Origin: Blastococcus xanthinilyticus
Lineage (GTDB): Bacteria > Actinomycetota > Actinomycetes > Mycobacteriales > Geodermatophilaceae
NCBI RefSeq assembly: GCF_008124835.1
Contig: NZ_VNHW01000002.1
Coordinates: 310,001-374,000 of the forward strand
DNA length: 64,000 nucleotides
Reading direction: 5' to 3'
The translations under genes and the position numbers were made by a program. The notes under the pieces were generated by a model. It was not told where the DNA came from. It saw only the letters and a list, made by a program, of their open reading frames with translations, and searched no databases. Below are positions 56,110-64,000 of the stretch, one piece after another (the stretch's first letter is position 1; every line of letters begins with the position of its first letter).

Positions 56110-57027
56110 TCAGTCCGGGGTGCGCCCCGTGCTCTCCGCCGGCGCGACCGGCGCCGTTCCCGAGCCGAGCGTGAGCTCGCCGACGAACGAGCTCCCGGTG
56201 CCGGGCCCGCCGCCGGGCGCGAGGGTCAGCTCCAGGTCGTAGACCCGGCCGGTGGGCTCGGGTGGCGAGCCGCCGGGGCGGGTGCTGGTGGCGACCTCCC
56301 CGCGCAGGGTCAGCTCCTCGCCGTTCCGCTCCACCCGCAGCCGGGGCGTGCTCAGGGACGCGTGCTCGACCTGGGCGGCGGCGCATCCCGCGGCCACCGG
56401 GTCCGGCGGCGGTGCCGTGGTCAGGCAGTTGTACGTCGGCAGTCGCAGGTCCAGCTGCGCGCCGCCGTCCCCGAACCCCAGGCGCAGCTCCGGGTAGGCG
56501 GCGGTGATCCCCACCGCCCGTGGTTCGAGCACCAGCCCCGCGGCGCTCAGCTCGGCGACGACCGGGCGCTCGGCCCCACCGCCGCCCGCCGGTGCGCCCT
56601 CCCGCGGCCGGGTGGCAGCCGCCGGCGGCCGGTCACCGGTCCCGCTGCCGGCCACGACGGCGGCGGCGGTCCCCACCACGGCCAGCGCCACGAGGCCTCC
56701 CGCGGCCAGCGGGACCAGCGCCCGTCGGCGACCGTCGTCACGTCGCGCCGGCGGTGCGGCGGGTGCGGGTGGCGGCGGGGCGAGCGCCGCCCAGCCGGCC
56801 GGCCCGGGGCCGGCCGGCCGGGTGCCGGGCGGGTGCTCGAGGAAGTCGGCCAGGTCGTCGACCGGGCCGGCCGTGGCCGGGACCGGCCGGGGCGTCGCAC
56901 CGGGCCGGCGGCGGGCCGCGCCGCCCCGCGCGAGGACGCGCGCCGCCGCGACGCACAGCGCCACAGCAACCACGGCCAGGACGCCCAGCACGGCGCCGAC
57001 CAGGAGCCAGGCGGCGGAGTCGTCCAT
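56110..57027 (-). CDS. Hypothetical membrane-anchored protein
   Basis: A 305-residue protein with two hydrophobic segments: an N-terminal helix (WLLVGAVLGVLAVVAVALCVAA) and a second one near residue 115-140 (VPLAAGGLVALAVVGTAAAVVAG). A Pro/Ala/Arg-rich stretch separates them. The C-terminal half, probably outside the cell, is beta-rich and has two cysteines (YNCLTT, AAGCAAA). No known family recognised. An ATG at 57039 is an alternative start. Confidence 0.6.
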   Translation of the reverse strand: MDDSAAWLLVGAVLGVLAVVAVALCVAAARVLARGGAARRRPGATPRPVPATAGPVDDLADFLEHPPGTRPAGPGPAGWAALAPPPPAPAAPPARRDDGRRRALVPLAAGGLVALAVVGTAAAVVAGSGTGDRPPAAATRPREGAPAGGGGAERPVVAELSAAGLVLEPRAVGITAAYPELRLGFGDGGAQLDLRLPTYNCLTTAPPPDPVAAGCAAAQVEHASLSTPRLRVERNGEELTLRGEVATSTRPGGSPPEPTGRVYDLELTLAPGGGPGTGSSFVGELTLGSGTAPVAPAESTGRTPD

Positions 57028-57054
57028 CCCGCCCAGCATCTCAGCCGCCCCCGG

Positions 57055-57522
57055 TCATCCGGTGGGGTCGATCTCCTCGGGGTCGCGGCCCAGCAGCGTG
57101 GCCACCTGGTCGACCACGACGTCGCGCACCAGGTCGGCCAGGTCGTCCCGGTCGTTCGCGCGCAGCTCCAGCGGCCGGCGGTAGACCACGATGCGCGGCG
57201 GGACCTCCTGCCCCTGCTCCCGGCGGGCCGGCAGCAGCCGGGCCAGCGGCACGCCGCCGTCGTCGAGCACGTCGGAGTCGAGCTCGGCCTCGTCCGGATC
57301 GGTGCGCTCCACCCACGGCACGTCCTCGACCGCGAACTCCACCCCGGCCAGCTCCCGTTCCCAGCGCCGTTCCAGGTCCTCCACGGCGTCGAGGACCAGG
57401 TCGTCGAACTGCTCCGCGCGGCTCCGGGACAGCGGCACCTGGGTGGGCACCAGACGGCCGCGCAGCCCGCGGCCGTGGCGGTCGCGGCGGGAGCGGGCGG
57501 GGCGGCGGGCTGGGCGGCTCAT
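57055..57522 (-). CDS. Metallopeptidase-family-like protein with degenerate zinc site
   Basis: A 155-residue protein in the place of the mycobacterial zincin-like (PF06262-type) gene between whiB2 and the DUF3499 gene. After a basic N-terminus (MSRPARRPARSRRDRHGRG) it has FDDLVLDAVEDLERRWERELAGVEFAVEDVP-like layout and RIVVYRRPLELRA. Where active relatives have an HExxH motif followed by G and D/E-rich turn, this one reads VVVDQVATLLGRDPEEIDP, so the zinc ligands are absent. Probably not a protease; role unknown. Confidence 0.7.
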   Translation of the reverse strand: MSRPARRPARSRRDRHGRGLRGRLVPTQVPLSRSRAEQFDDLVLDAVEDLERRWERELAGVEFAVEDVPWVERTDPDEAELDSDVLDDGGVPLARLLPARREQGQEVPPRIVVYRRPLELRANDRDDLADLVRDVVVDQVATLLGRDPEEIDPTG

Positions 57523-57754
57523 GACGGGGCGAAGACTACGGCGGGTACTACGGCAGGCCGCGACACACCGCGCTCCGGGACGGCGCGCCGGAACTCTTCC
57601 GGCGCGGCGCCGCGCCACGCCGCAACCCCGGCCCGACCGGTGACGATGCCCACGGGGTCATCGTGCAGGATGGTGCGGAACGGGCCGATTCCCGGTGCGC
57701 CTGCTGTCGCGCCCCGCCGGGCGGGATTACTGTGCCTGACGTGAGGAACCGGTG

Positions 57755-58105
57755 GTGAGGCAGTCACGGCGCTGCTCGCGCAGCGGCTGCGCCCAACCGG
57801 CGGCGGCGACCCTGACCTACGTCTATGCGGAGTCGACCGCCGTCGTGGGCCCGTTGGCGACGTACTCCGAGCCGCACAGCTACGACCTGTGCGAGTTCCA
57901 CGCCGAGCGGCTGACCGTGCCCCGCGGCTGGGAGGTCGTCCGGCACGAGATCGACGTCGAGGACGCCGGTCCGACCGGGGACGACCTGCTCGCGCTGGCC
58001 GACGCCGTGCGCGAGGCGGCCCGGCCCGAGCCGGCGCGCGCGCCCGCCGACGACGGCAGCGGGATCCGCCGCGGGCACCTCCGGATCCTCCCCGACCTCT
58101 CCTGA
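57755..58105 (+). CDS. DUF3499 family protein
   Basis: A 116-residue actinobacterial protein. Two cysteine pairs, RRCSRSGCAQPA at the N-terminus and YDLCEFHAERL further on, form a probable zinc ribbon (C-x4-C ... C-x2-H). The family is conserved just upstream of pmmA in mycobacteria and function is unknown. Two adjacent GTG codons (57752 and 57755) are possible starts after GAGGAA. Confidence 0.85.
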   Translation: MRQSRRCSRSGCAQPAAATLTYVYAESTAVVGPLATYSEPHSYDLCEFHAERLTVPRGWEVVRHEIDVEDAGPTGDDLLALADAVREAARPEPARAPADDGSGIRRGHLRILPDLS

Positions 58106-58141
58106 GCGACGCGGGCTCCGGCCCACCGATAAGGTCGCTCC

Positions 58142-59518
58142 GTGCGTGATCTCTCGGCCCTGATCAAGGCCTACGACGTCCGTGGTGTCGTGCCGGACCA
58201 GTGGGACGAGGACGTCGCGCGGGCGATCGGCGCCGCGTTCGCCGAGTTCGTCCGCGCCGACAGCGGCGCCACCACCGTCGTGACCGCCCACGACATGCGG
58301 GACTCCTCCATCCCGCTGTCGCGGGCCTTCGCCGAGGGCGTCATCGCCCGCGGTATCGACGTCGTCGAGGCGGGCCTCGGCTCCACCGACCTGCTGTACT
58401 TCGCCGCGGGCTCGCTGGGCGTGCCGGGCGCGATGTTCACCGCCAGCCACAACCCGGCGCAGTACAACGGCATCAAGATGTGCCGGGCCGGGGCCGCCCC
58501 GATCGGCCAGGACTCCGGGCTGGTCACCATCCGGGAGTGGGCCGAGCGCGACTCCTACGACCGGGTCCCCGACCGGGTCGGCTCGGTGAGCAGCCAGGAC
58601 GTGCTGGCCGGCTACGCGGCGCACCTGCACTCGCTGGTCGACCTCCGCGGCGTCCGGCCGCTGAAGGTCGTGGTCGACGCCGGCAACGGCATGGGCGGGC
58701 ACACCGTGCCCGTCGTCCTGGCCGGCCTGCCGCTGGAGATCGTCCCGCTGTACTTCGAGCTCGACGGCTCGTTCCCCAACCACGAGGCCAACCCGCTGGA
58801 CCCGGCGAACCTGGTCGACCTGCAGCGGGCGGTCGTCGAGCACGGCGCCGACATCGGCCTGGCGTTCGACGGCGACGCCGACCGGGTGTTCGTGGTCGAC
58901 GAGCAGGGCGCGCCGGTGAGCCCGTCGGCGATCACCGCGCTGGTCGCCGTCCGCGAGCTGGCCAAGGGCCGGGGGACGACGATCATCCACAACCTGATCA
59001 CCTCCCGCGCGGTGCCCGAGATCGTCCGCGAGCACGGCGGCCAGCCGGTCCGCACCCGCGTGGGGCACTCGTTCATCAAGGCCGAGATGGCCCGCACCGA
59101 CGCCGTCTTCGGCGGTGAGCACTCCGCCCACTACTACTTCCGCGACTTCTGGCGCGCCGACACCGGCATGCTCGCGGCCATGCACGTGCTGGCCGCCCTG
59201 GGCGAGCAGGGCCGGCCGCTGTCGGAGCTGACCGCCGGCTACGCCCGTTACGCGGCGTCCGGGGAGATCAACTCCACCGTCGCCGACGCCGCGGGGCGGA
59301 CCGCCGAGGTCCGCGAGATCTTCGAGGCGGAGGGCGCGACCTTCGACGAGCTCGACGGGCTGACCGTCGAGCTGCCCGACGGCGCCTGGTTCAACCTCCG
59401 GGCCAGCAACACCGAGCCGCTGCTCCGGCTCAACGTGGAGGCGCCGGACGAGGCGCGGATGACCGAGCTGCGCGACCGCGTCCTCGCGACGGTGCGCGCC
59501 GAGGAGGGGCCGAGATGA
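58142..59518 (+). CDS. pmmA: Phosphomannomutase/phosphoglucomutase
   Basis: A 458-residue alpha-D-phosphohexomutase that interconverts mannose 6- and 1-phosphate for GDP-mannose. It starts LIKAYDVRGVVPDQWDEDVA; the phosphoserine loop is TASHNPAQYNGIKM, the metal loop FDGDADRVFVVDE, the sugar loop GGEHSAHYYF and the phosphate loop RASNTEPLLRLN. TAAGGT at 58130-58135 is 6 nt before the GTG. Its stop overlaps the Trm112 gene. Confidence 0.94.
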   Translation: MRDLSALIKAYDVRGVVPDQWDEDVARAIGAAFAEFVRADSGATTVVTAHDMRDSSIPLSRAFAEGVIARGIDVVEAGLGSTDLLYFAAGSLGVPGAMFTASHNPAQYNGIKMCRAGAAPIGQDSGLVTIREWAERDSYDRVPDRVGSVSSQDVLAGYAAHLHSLVDLRGVRPLKVVVDAGNGMGGHTVPVVLAGLPLEIVPLYFELDGSFPNHEANPLDPANLVDLQRAVVEHGADIGLAFDGDADRVFVVDEQGAPVSPSAITALVAVRELAKGRGTTIIHNLITSRAVPEIVREHGGQPVRTRVGHSFIKAEMARTDAVFGGEHSAHYYFRDFWRADTGMLAAMHVLAALGEQGRPLSELTAGYARYAASGEINSTVADAAGRTAEVREIFEAEGATFDELDGLTVELPDGAWFNLRASNTEPLLRLNVEAPDEARMTELRDRVLATVRAEEGPR

Positions 59519-59724
59519 CCGGAACGCCGTCCAGCACGTCGAGCGGCCCCCTGGGCCTGGACCCCGAGCTGCTGGCGATCCTGGCCTGCCCGGACACCCA
59601 CCACACGCCGCTGACCGTCGACGAGGCGGCCGGCGAGCTGGTCTGCGGCACCTGCTCCCGCGGGTTCCCGGTCCGCGACGGCATCCCGGTGCTGCTGCTG
59701 GACGAGGCGCGGCAGCGCGGGTGA
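59515..59724 (+). CDS. Trm112-family protein
   Basis: A 69-residue zinc-binding protein: LGLDPELLAILACPDTHHTPL, then ELVCGTCSRGFPVRDGIPVLLLDEAR. The LLxILxCPxC-like start has an Asp in place of the second cysteine (ACPDT), leaving the CGTC pair intact. Such proteins activate methyltransferases in other organisms, but the actinobacterial role is unclear. ATGA overlap with pmmA. Confidence 0.87.
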   Translation: MTGTPSSTSSGPLGLDPELLAILACPDTHHTPLTVDEAAGELVCGTCSRGFPVRDGIPVLLLDEARQRG

Positions 59725-59737
59725 GGGCGGGTACGCC

Positions 59738-60880
59738 ATGACCTCGCCGGAGCTCGCCGAGGAGGTCCTCGACGACCTCGAGCTGCTGCGCGCCCGCGAT
59801 CCGCGCGGACTGCTGCCGGCCGTGGCCGGCGCCGGCGCGCAGGTGCGGGAGACCGCGCGGCTCACCGAGGAGGCGGGCCTGGGCCGGGTCACCGAGGGCG
59901 GCCGCCCCCGGGGCCTGGTCATCGTGGCCCGGCGGGAGGGGGCGGTCGCGGCGTCGGTGCTGCGGGCCCTGCTGGGTCCCTCCAGCCCGGTGACCGTCGA
60001 CGTCGTCCCCGGTCCGGCGCTGCCGGTGTGGACCGGGCCCAGCGACATCGCCGTCGTGGTCACCCGCACCGGGGCGGGCGCGTACGCCGTCACCCCGGCC
60101 TACGAGGCCGCGCGCCGGGGGGTGTCGCTGGTCGGCATCGGAGCCGACGACTCGCCCCTGCGGGCGGCCTGCTCGACCGCCCGGGCCCCGTACGTGGCCC
60201 TGCCCCGGAGCCGGGTGCGGCACACGACGCTCTGGTCGCTGCTGACGCCGATGCTGCGGCTGGCCGCCGACCTGCGCCTGCTGCCCGAGGGGGCCGCCGA
60301 CACCGAGGCGGTGGCCGCGGCCCTCGACGAGGTGGCGGCGGAGTGCGGGCCGGCGCGGGAGACCGTGGTCAACCCGGCGAAGACGCTGGCCCTCGAGCTG
60401 CTCGACGCGCTGCCGGTGATCGCCGCCGAGGGGCCGCTCGCCGGGGCGGCCGCGACCCGCGCCGCCGACCAGCTGGCCACGCTGGCCGGGCTGCCGGCGG
60501 CCGGGTTCCGGCTGCCCGACCAGCGGGTGGCCGCGTGCGCCGTGCTGGGTGGCCCGCTGGCGCCCCAGGACGCCGAGGACTTCTTCCGCGACCGCGCCGA
60601 CGACACCGGCCGGCGGCTGCGGCTGATCACGATCCGCGATGCCGACGCCGGCGCGAACGGCGGCGCGGAGGAGCGGGAGCCGCGGTCGGCCGCCGAGGCG
60701 ATGCAGCAGGTGCTGCGCACCGCCGCTGCGCACAGCGTCCCGGTCAGCGGGCTCGCCGAGCACGGCGAGCCGGAGCGCTTCGCCCGGCTGCCGCGCGTGG
60801 CGCGCCAGCTGGCCGTCGCCGACTTCAGCGCCGTCTACCTCGCTCTCGCGCTCGACCACGAGCGCGCCGCGCGGCCGTGA
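59738..60880 (+). CDS. SIS-domain protein (mannose-6-phosphate isomerase-like)
   Basis: A 380-residue protein with two sugar-isomerase (SIS) folds, related to the bifunctional phosphoglucose/phosphomannose isomerases and to the mycobacterial gene between pmmA and manA. The first SIS segment has VVVTRTGAGAYAVTPAYEAA and RRGVSLVGIGADDSPLR; the usual Ser-Gly-x-Thr phosphate loop is altered here to TRTGAG. The C-terminal domain has AVADFSAVYLALALDHERA. Catalytic activity is uncertain. Confidence 0.8.
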   Translation: MTSPELAEEVLDDLELLRARDPRGLLPAVAGAGAQVRETARLTEEAGLGRVTEGGRPRGLVIVARREGAVAASVLRALLGPSSPVTVDVVPGPALPVWTGPSDIAVVVTRTGAGAYAVTPAYEAARRGVSLVGIGADDSPLRAACSTARAPYVALPRSRVRHTTLWSLLTPMLRLAADLRLLPEGAADTEAVAAALDEVAAECGPARETVVNPAKTLALELLDALPVIAAEGPLAGAAATRAADQLATLAGLPAAGFRLPDQRVAACAVLGGPLAPQDAEDFFRDRADDTGRRLRLITIRDADAGANGGAEEREPRSAAEAMQQVLRTAAAHSVPVSGLAEHGEPERFARLPRVARQLAVADFSAVYLALALDHERAARP

Positions 60881-60968
60881 GCCGGCCCGGCCTCCGAGCG
60901 GGTCGCCGCCGGACAGGCCACCATGACCCGAACAGCCGAACCGGGCTGACCGACCGGAAGGACTCCCC

Positions 60969-61913
60969 GTGGCGGGTGGACTCGTAGCCCTGCTGGACGA
61001 CGTGGCGGTGCTCGCGCGCGCGGCCGCGGCCTCGATCGACGACATCGGTGCCGCGGCGGGGCGGGCCAGCATGAAGGCCGCCGGCGTGGTCGTCGACGAC
61101 ACCGCCGTCACGCCGCAGTACGTGCACGGGCTCAACGCCGACCGCGAGCTGCCGATCATCAAGAAGATCGCCCTGGGCTCGCTCCGCAACAAGCTGCTGA
61201 TCATCCTCCCGGCGATCCTGCTGCTCAGCCAGTTCCTGCCGTGGCTGCTCACCCCGATCCTCATGATCGGCGGTGCCTACCTCTGCTACGAGGGGGCGGA
61301 GAAGATCTGGCACCGGGTGAGCGGGCACACCGAGGCCCACGCCACGGTGGAGGACGCGCTGCCGGACGAGAAGACGATCGTCTCCGGCGCCGTGCGCACC
61401 GACTTCATCCTGTCGGCCGAGATCATGGTCATCAGCCTCAACGAGGTGGCCAGCGAGGCGTTCTGGTCCCGGGCGATCATCCTGGTGGTCGTCGCGATCG
61501 GTATCACCGTGCTGGTGTACGGCGTCGTGGGCCTGATCGTGAAGATGGACGACGTCGGGCTGAGCCTGTCGCAGCGGGCCGGGAAGGGCGTGGCCGCGTT
61601 CGGCCGCGGCCTGGTGAGGGGCATGCCCAAGCTGCTCTCGGCGCTCACCGTCATCGGCACCGCGGCGATGCTGTGGGTCGGCGGGCACATCATCCTGGTC
61701 GGCACCGACGAGCTGGGCTGGCACGGCCTGTACGAGGTCGTGCACCACCTGGAGGAGCTGGCCCACGACGCCACCGGTGCGCTCGGCGGGGTCGTCGGCT
61801 GGCTGGTCAACACGCTGGCCAGTGCGCTGCTCGGCCTCGTGATCGGGGCGCTGGTCGTCCTGGTGCTGAACCTGACGCTGCACCGGAAGAAGGACGGGGC
61901 GGCGGCCCACTAG
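60969..61913 (+). CDS. DUF808 (YedI-like) membrane protein
   Basis: A 314-residue inner-membrane protein. The N-terminus GLVALLDDVAVLARAAAASI and DDIGAAAGRASMKAAGVVVDDTAV are the DUF808 signature; several membrane helices follow (LLIILPAILLLSQFLPWLL and others), with a charged loop EDALPDEKTIVSGAVRTDFI. Function unknown. GGAAGGA precedes the GTG. It is not part of the mycobacterial order at this place. Confidence 0.88.
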   Translation: MAGGLVALLDDVAVLARAAAASIDDIGAAAGRASMKAAGVVVDDTAVTPQYVHGLNADRELPIIKKIALGSLRNKLLIILPAILLLSQFLPWLLTPILMIGGAYLCYEGAEKIWHRVSGHTEAHATVEDALPDEKTIVSGAVRTDFILSAEIMVISLNEVASEAFWSRAIILVVVAIGITVLVYGVVGLIVKMDDVGLSLSQRAGKGVAAFGRGLVRGMPKLLSALTVIGTAAMLWVGGHIILVGTDELGWHGLYEVVHHLEELAHDATGALGGVVGWLVNTLASALLGLVIGALVVLVLNLTLHRKKDGAAAH

Positions 61914-61993
61914 GCGGGCCACCGGGCGGCGCCCAGCCCGTCGCGGCGGGTCGCGGGTGCGCGACCGGGCGGTCGGCAGGGACAGTGGAGGGC

Positions 61994-63742
61994 ATGCACC
62001 CGGGGGAGACCGACCGCACGCTGCTGTCGCCGGAGCGGCGGCGGGCCGACCGCGCGCGGCTGGCCACCGACGTCGTCGACGTCCTCGTCATCGGCGGCGG
62101 GGTGACCGGCGCCGGAGCCGCGCTGGACGCCGCCAGCCGGGGCCTGTCGGTCGGGCTGCTGGAGGCCCGCGACTGGGCCGCCGGCACCTCGAGCCGGTCG
62201 AGCAAGCTGATCCACGGCGGGCTGCGGTACCTCGAGCAGCTGGCGTTCCCGCTGGTGCGCGAGGCGCTCACCGAGCGGGCGCGGCTCGTGACCACCATCG
62301 CCCCCCACCTCGTGCGGCCGCTGCCGTTCCTCCTCCCGCTGACCGCGCCGGTCTGGCAGCGGGCGTACTACGGCGCGGGGGTCGCCCTCTACGACGTGCT
62401 CGGCGCGGCCTTCGCCCGCGACCGGGCGATACCGCGCCACCGGCACCTCTCCCGGCGGGCCGCGCTGCGGGCCTTCCCGGCGCTCCGGCGTGACGTCGTC
62501 CGCGGCGCCATCCGCTACTGGGACGCCCAGGTCGACGACGCGCGGCACACCCTCGCCGTGGTCCGGACGGCCGCCGGCTACGGCGCGGCCGCGCTCTCGA
62601 GCGCGCGGGTGGTCGGGCTGCTGCGCGACGGGGAGGCGCCGGACGCCGCCGTCACCGGCGTCCGGGTCGCCGACCTGACCGACGGCTCCTCCTTCGAGGT
62701 CCGCGCCCGCAGCGTCATCGCCGCCACCGGCGTCTGGAGCGACGACGTGGGCGAGATGCTCGGGGCAGCGGCTCCCAGCCTCCGGGTGCGCGCCTCCAAG
62801 GGGGTGCACCTCGTGGTGCCGCGCACGGCCATCGACGGCGGCGACCTCGGCCCGGACGGCCTGATCCTCCGGACGCCGACCAGCGTGCTGTTCGTGATCC
62901 CCTGGCGGGACCGGTGGATCGTCGGCACCACCGACACCCCCTGGCGGCTGGACCGCGACCACCCGGCCGCCAGCAGCGCGGACATCGCCTACCTGCTCGA
63001 CCAGGTCAACCGGGTGCTCAGCCGGCCGCTCTCGGCCGACGACGTCGTCGGCGTGTACGCGGGGCTGCGGCCGCTGCTGGCGGGGGAGTCCGACGAGACC
63101 AGCCGGCTGTCCCGCGAGCACGCCGTCGTCACCCCGGTGCCGGGGCTGGTGCTGGTGGCCGGTGGCAAGTACACGACCTACCGGGTGATGGCCGCCGACG
63201 CCGTCGACGCCGCGGTGGAGGCGCTGCCGGGAGCGCCGGGCTCGCGCACCGCGCAGCTGCCGCTGGTCGGCGCCCGCGGCTGGGCGGGGGTGCGCGACCG
63301 GGCCGCCGGGCTCGCCGCGGAGCACGGCCTGCCCGAGGAGACGGTGACCCGGCTGCTGCACCGCCACGGCGACGAGGTGCTCGCCGTCCTCGACCTCGTG
63401 CGCGGCGACCCGGCGCTGGGCCGGCCCCTGGACGGCGCCCCCGAGCACCTGGCGGCGGAGGTGGTGCACGCGGTGACCGCCGAGGGGGCGCTGCACGTCG
63501 ACGACGTGCTGACCCGCCGCACCCGCATCTCGATCGAGACGCCGCACCGGGGGGTGGAGTCGGCGCCGCAGGTGGCGGCGCTGATGGGCGGGGTCCTCGG
63601 CTGGGACGACGAGCGCACCGCCCGCGAGGTCCGGCACTACACGGCGCGGGTCGAGGCGGAGCGGGAGTCGCAGCGGATGCTCGACGACCGGACCGCCGAC
63701 GCCGCGCGCCTGGGCGCCCCGGACGTGCGGGCAGCGGTCTGA
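61994..63742 (+). CDS. glpD: Aerobic glycerol-3-phosphate dehydrogenase
   Basis: A 582-residue FAD enzyme that oxidises glycerol 3-phosphate to dihydroxyacetone phosphate and passes electrons to quinone. It has VLVIGGGVTGAGAALDAASRGL, GTSSRSSKLIHGGLRYLEQ, KGVHLVVPRTAI, FVIPWRDRWIVGTTDTPW and GLRPLLAGESDETSRLSREH, plus the C-terminal DAO-C domain (EGALHVDDVLTRRTRISIE). GTGGAGGG precedes the ATG at 61994. Confidence 0.93.
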   Translation: MHPGETDRTLLSPERRRADRARLATDVVDVLVIGGGVTGAGAALDAASRGLSVGLLEARDWAAGTSSRSSKLIHGGLRYLEQLAFPLVREALTERARLVTTIAPHLVRPLPFLLPLTAPVWQRAYYGAGVALYDVLGAAFARDRAIPRHRHLSRRAALRAFPALRRDVVRGAIRYWDAQVDDARHTLAVVRTAAGYGAAALSSARVVGLLRDGEAPDAAVTGVRVADLTDGSSFEVRARSVIAATGVWSDDVGEMLGAAAPSLRVRASKGVHLVVPRTAIDGGDLGPDGLILRTPTSVLFVIPWRDRWIVGTTDTPWRLDRDHPAASSADIAYLLDQVNRVLSRPLSADDVVGVYAGLRPLLAGESDETSRLSREHAVVTPVPGLVLVAGGKYTTYRVMAADAVDAAVEALPGAPGSRTAQLPLVGARGWAGVRDRAAGLAAEHGLPEETVTRLLHRHGDEVLAVLDLVRGDPALGRPLDGAPEHLAAEVVHAVTAEGALHVDDVLTRRTRISIETPHRGVESAPQVAALMGGVLGWDDERTAREVRHYTARVEAERESQRMLDDRTADAARLGAPDVRAAV

Positions 63743-63832
63743 GCAGCCGGGATCCCCGGATCCGCCGTTGGGGGGAGGGCGGGGGCGCCGTCGGGGTCCG
63801 GGGCTCCCGCGGGCGGGTAGCCTGCGATCCCG

Positions 63833-64000
63833 ATGTGGCTTCTGACGAACACCGTGCGTCACTACCCGTGGGGCTCGCGCACGGTCATCCCCGAACTGCT
63901 CGGTGAGCCCAGCCCGGCCGAGCAGCCCTACGCCGAGCTCTGGATGGGTGCGCACCCGGACGAGCCGAGCGTGCTCTCCGACGGGACCCCGCTGGACGAG
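63833..64000 (+). CDS. manA: Mannose-6-phosphate isomerase, type I (3' end outside the window)
   Basis: The first 56 codons of a type I phosphomannose isomerase. NTVRHYPWGSRTVIPELLG and YAELWMGAHPDEPSVL are the conserved N-terminal motifs, the latter preceding the zinc-binding region. It supplies mannose 6-phosphate for PmmA and ManC upstream. TAGCCT at 63818-63823 lies 9 nt before the ATG. Confidence 0.92.
   Translation, partial: MWLLTNTVRHYPWGSRTVIPELLGEPSPAEQPYAELWMGAHPDEPSVLSDGTPLDE

Overview
This is a stretch of chromosome from a very high-G+C actinobacterium. Nearly every third codon position is G or C, GTG starts are frequent and neighbouring genes often overlap by 4 bp (ATGA or GTGA). 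Gene content points to a member of the Geodermatophilaceae or a close relative (Blastococcus, Geodermatophilus or Modestobacter type). That placement is inference from gene content, not from a marker gene. No rRNA, tRNA, CRISPR array, insertion sequence or phage gene was seen.

Layout. (1) 1-25.6 kb follows a gene order I recall from mycobacteria (accA3, accD5-accE5-maf, birA, PH-domain membrane protein, GtrA protein, purK-purE, fadE25). It opens with the 3' part of a secreted metzincin protease carrying B-lectin repeats, then acyl-CoA carboxylase (accA3; accD-accE-maf) and birA. The conserved order is interrupted between the PH-domain gene and the GtrA gene by sbcD-sbcC, a membrane acyltransferase and a complete pseudaminic-acid (Pse) set: pseB, pseC, a fused pseG-pseH, a pseF/spsF-type cytidylyltransferase and pseI. 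Next to it lie a small coiled-coil protein and a putative glycosyltransferase with sialyltransferase (GT29)-like motifs. (2) 25.6-47.7 kb is a cell-wall polysaccharide region. It holds a GT4 glycosyltransferase and flippase, an Emb-type arabinosyltransferase, a TIGR03089 protein, a PAP2 phosphatase with a decaprenyl-phosphate phosphoribosyltransferase, an LCP ligase, two LGFP-repeat secreted proteins flanking a lipoprotein, a Wzm/Wzt-type ABC exporter, GlfT1, GlfT2 and UDP-galactopyranose mutase. Together these encode much of an arabinogalactan-type pathway. (3) 47.9-64 kb again follows mycobacterial order (wbbL, manC, ..., fbiB-fbiA, whiB, DUF3499, pmmA, Trm112, SIS-domain protein, manA), with rmlA, an SDR, a DNA glycosylase, DUF808 and glpD placed inside it. 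It supplies GDP-mannose and dTDP-glucose precursors and coenzyme F420 assembly.

How the genes work together. Sugar nucleotides (UDP-Galf from Glf, GDP-Man from ManA/PmmA/ManC, dTDP-Glc from RmlA, CMP-Pse from the Pse enzymes) feed membrane glycosyltransferases. The ABC exporter and the flippase move lipid-linked glycans outward, Emb and the decaprenyl-phosphate-ribose enzymes handle arabinan, the LCP protein attaches polymers to peptidoglycan, and LGFP proteins probably bind the finished wall.

The most notable points are the Pse island with its GT29-like enzyme, and a 1,276-bp block shared almost base for base by two adjacent LGFP genes. Also notable are an arabinogalactan gene set in what is probably a mycolate-free lineage, and a recurrent TANNNT box 6-9 nt upstream of at least 17 start codons, implying many leaderless mRNAs.
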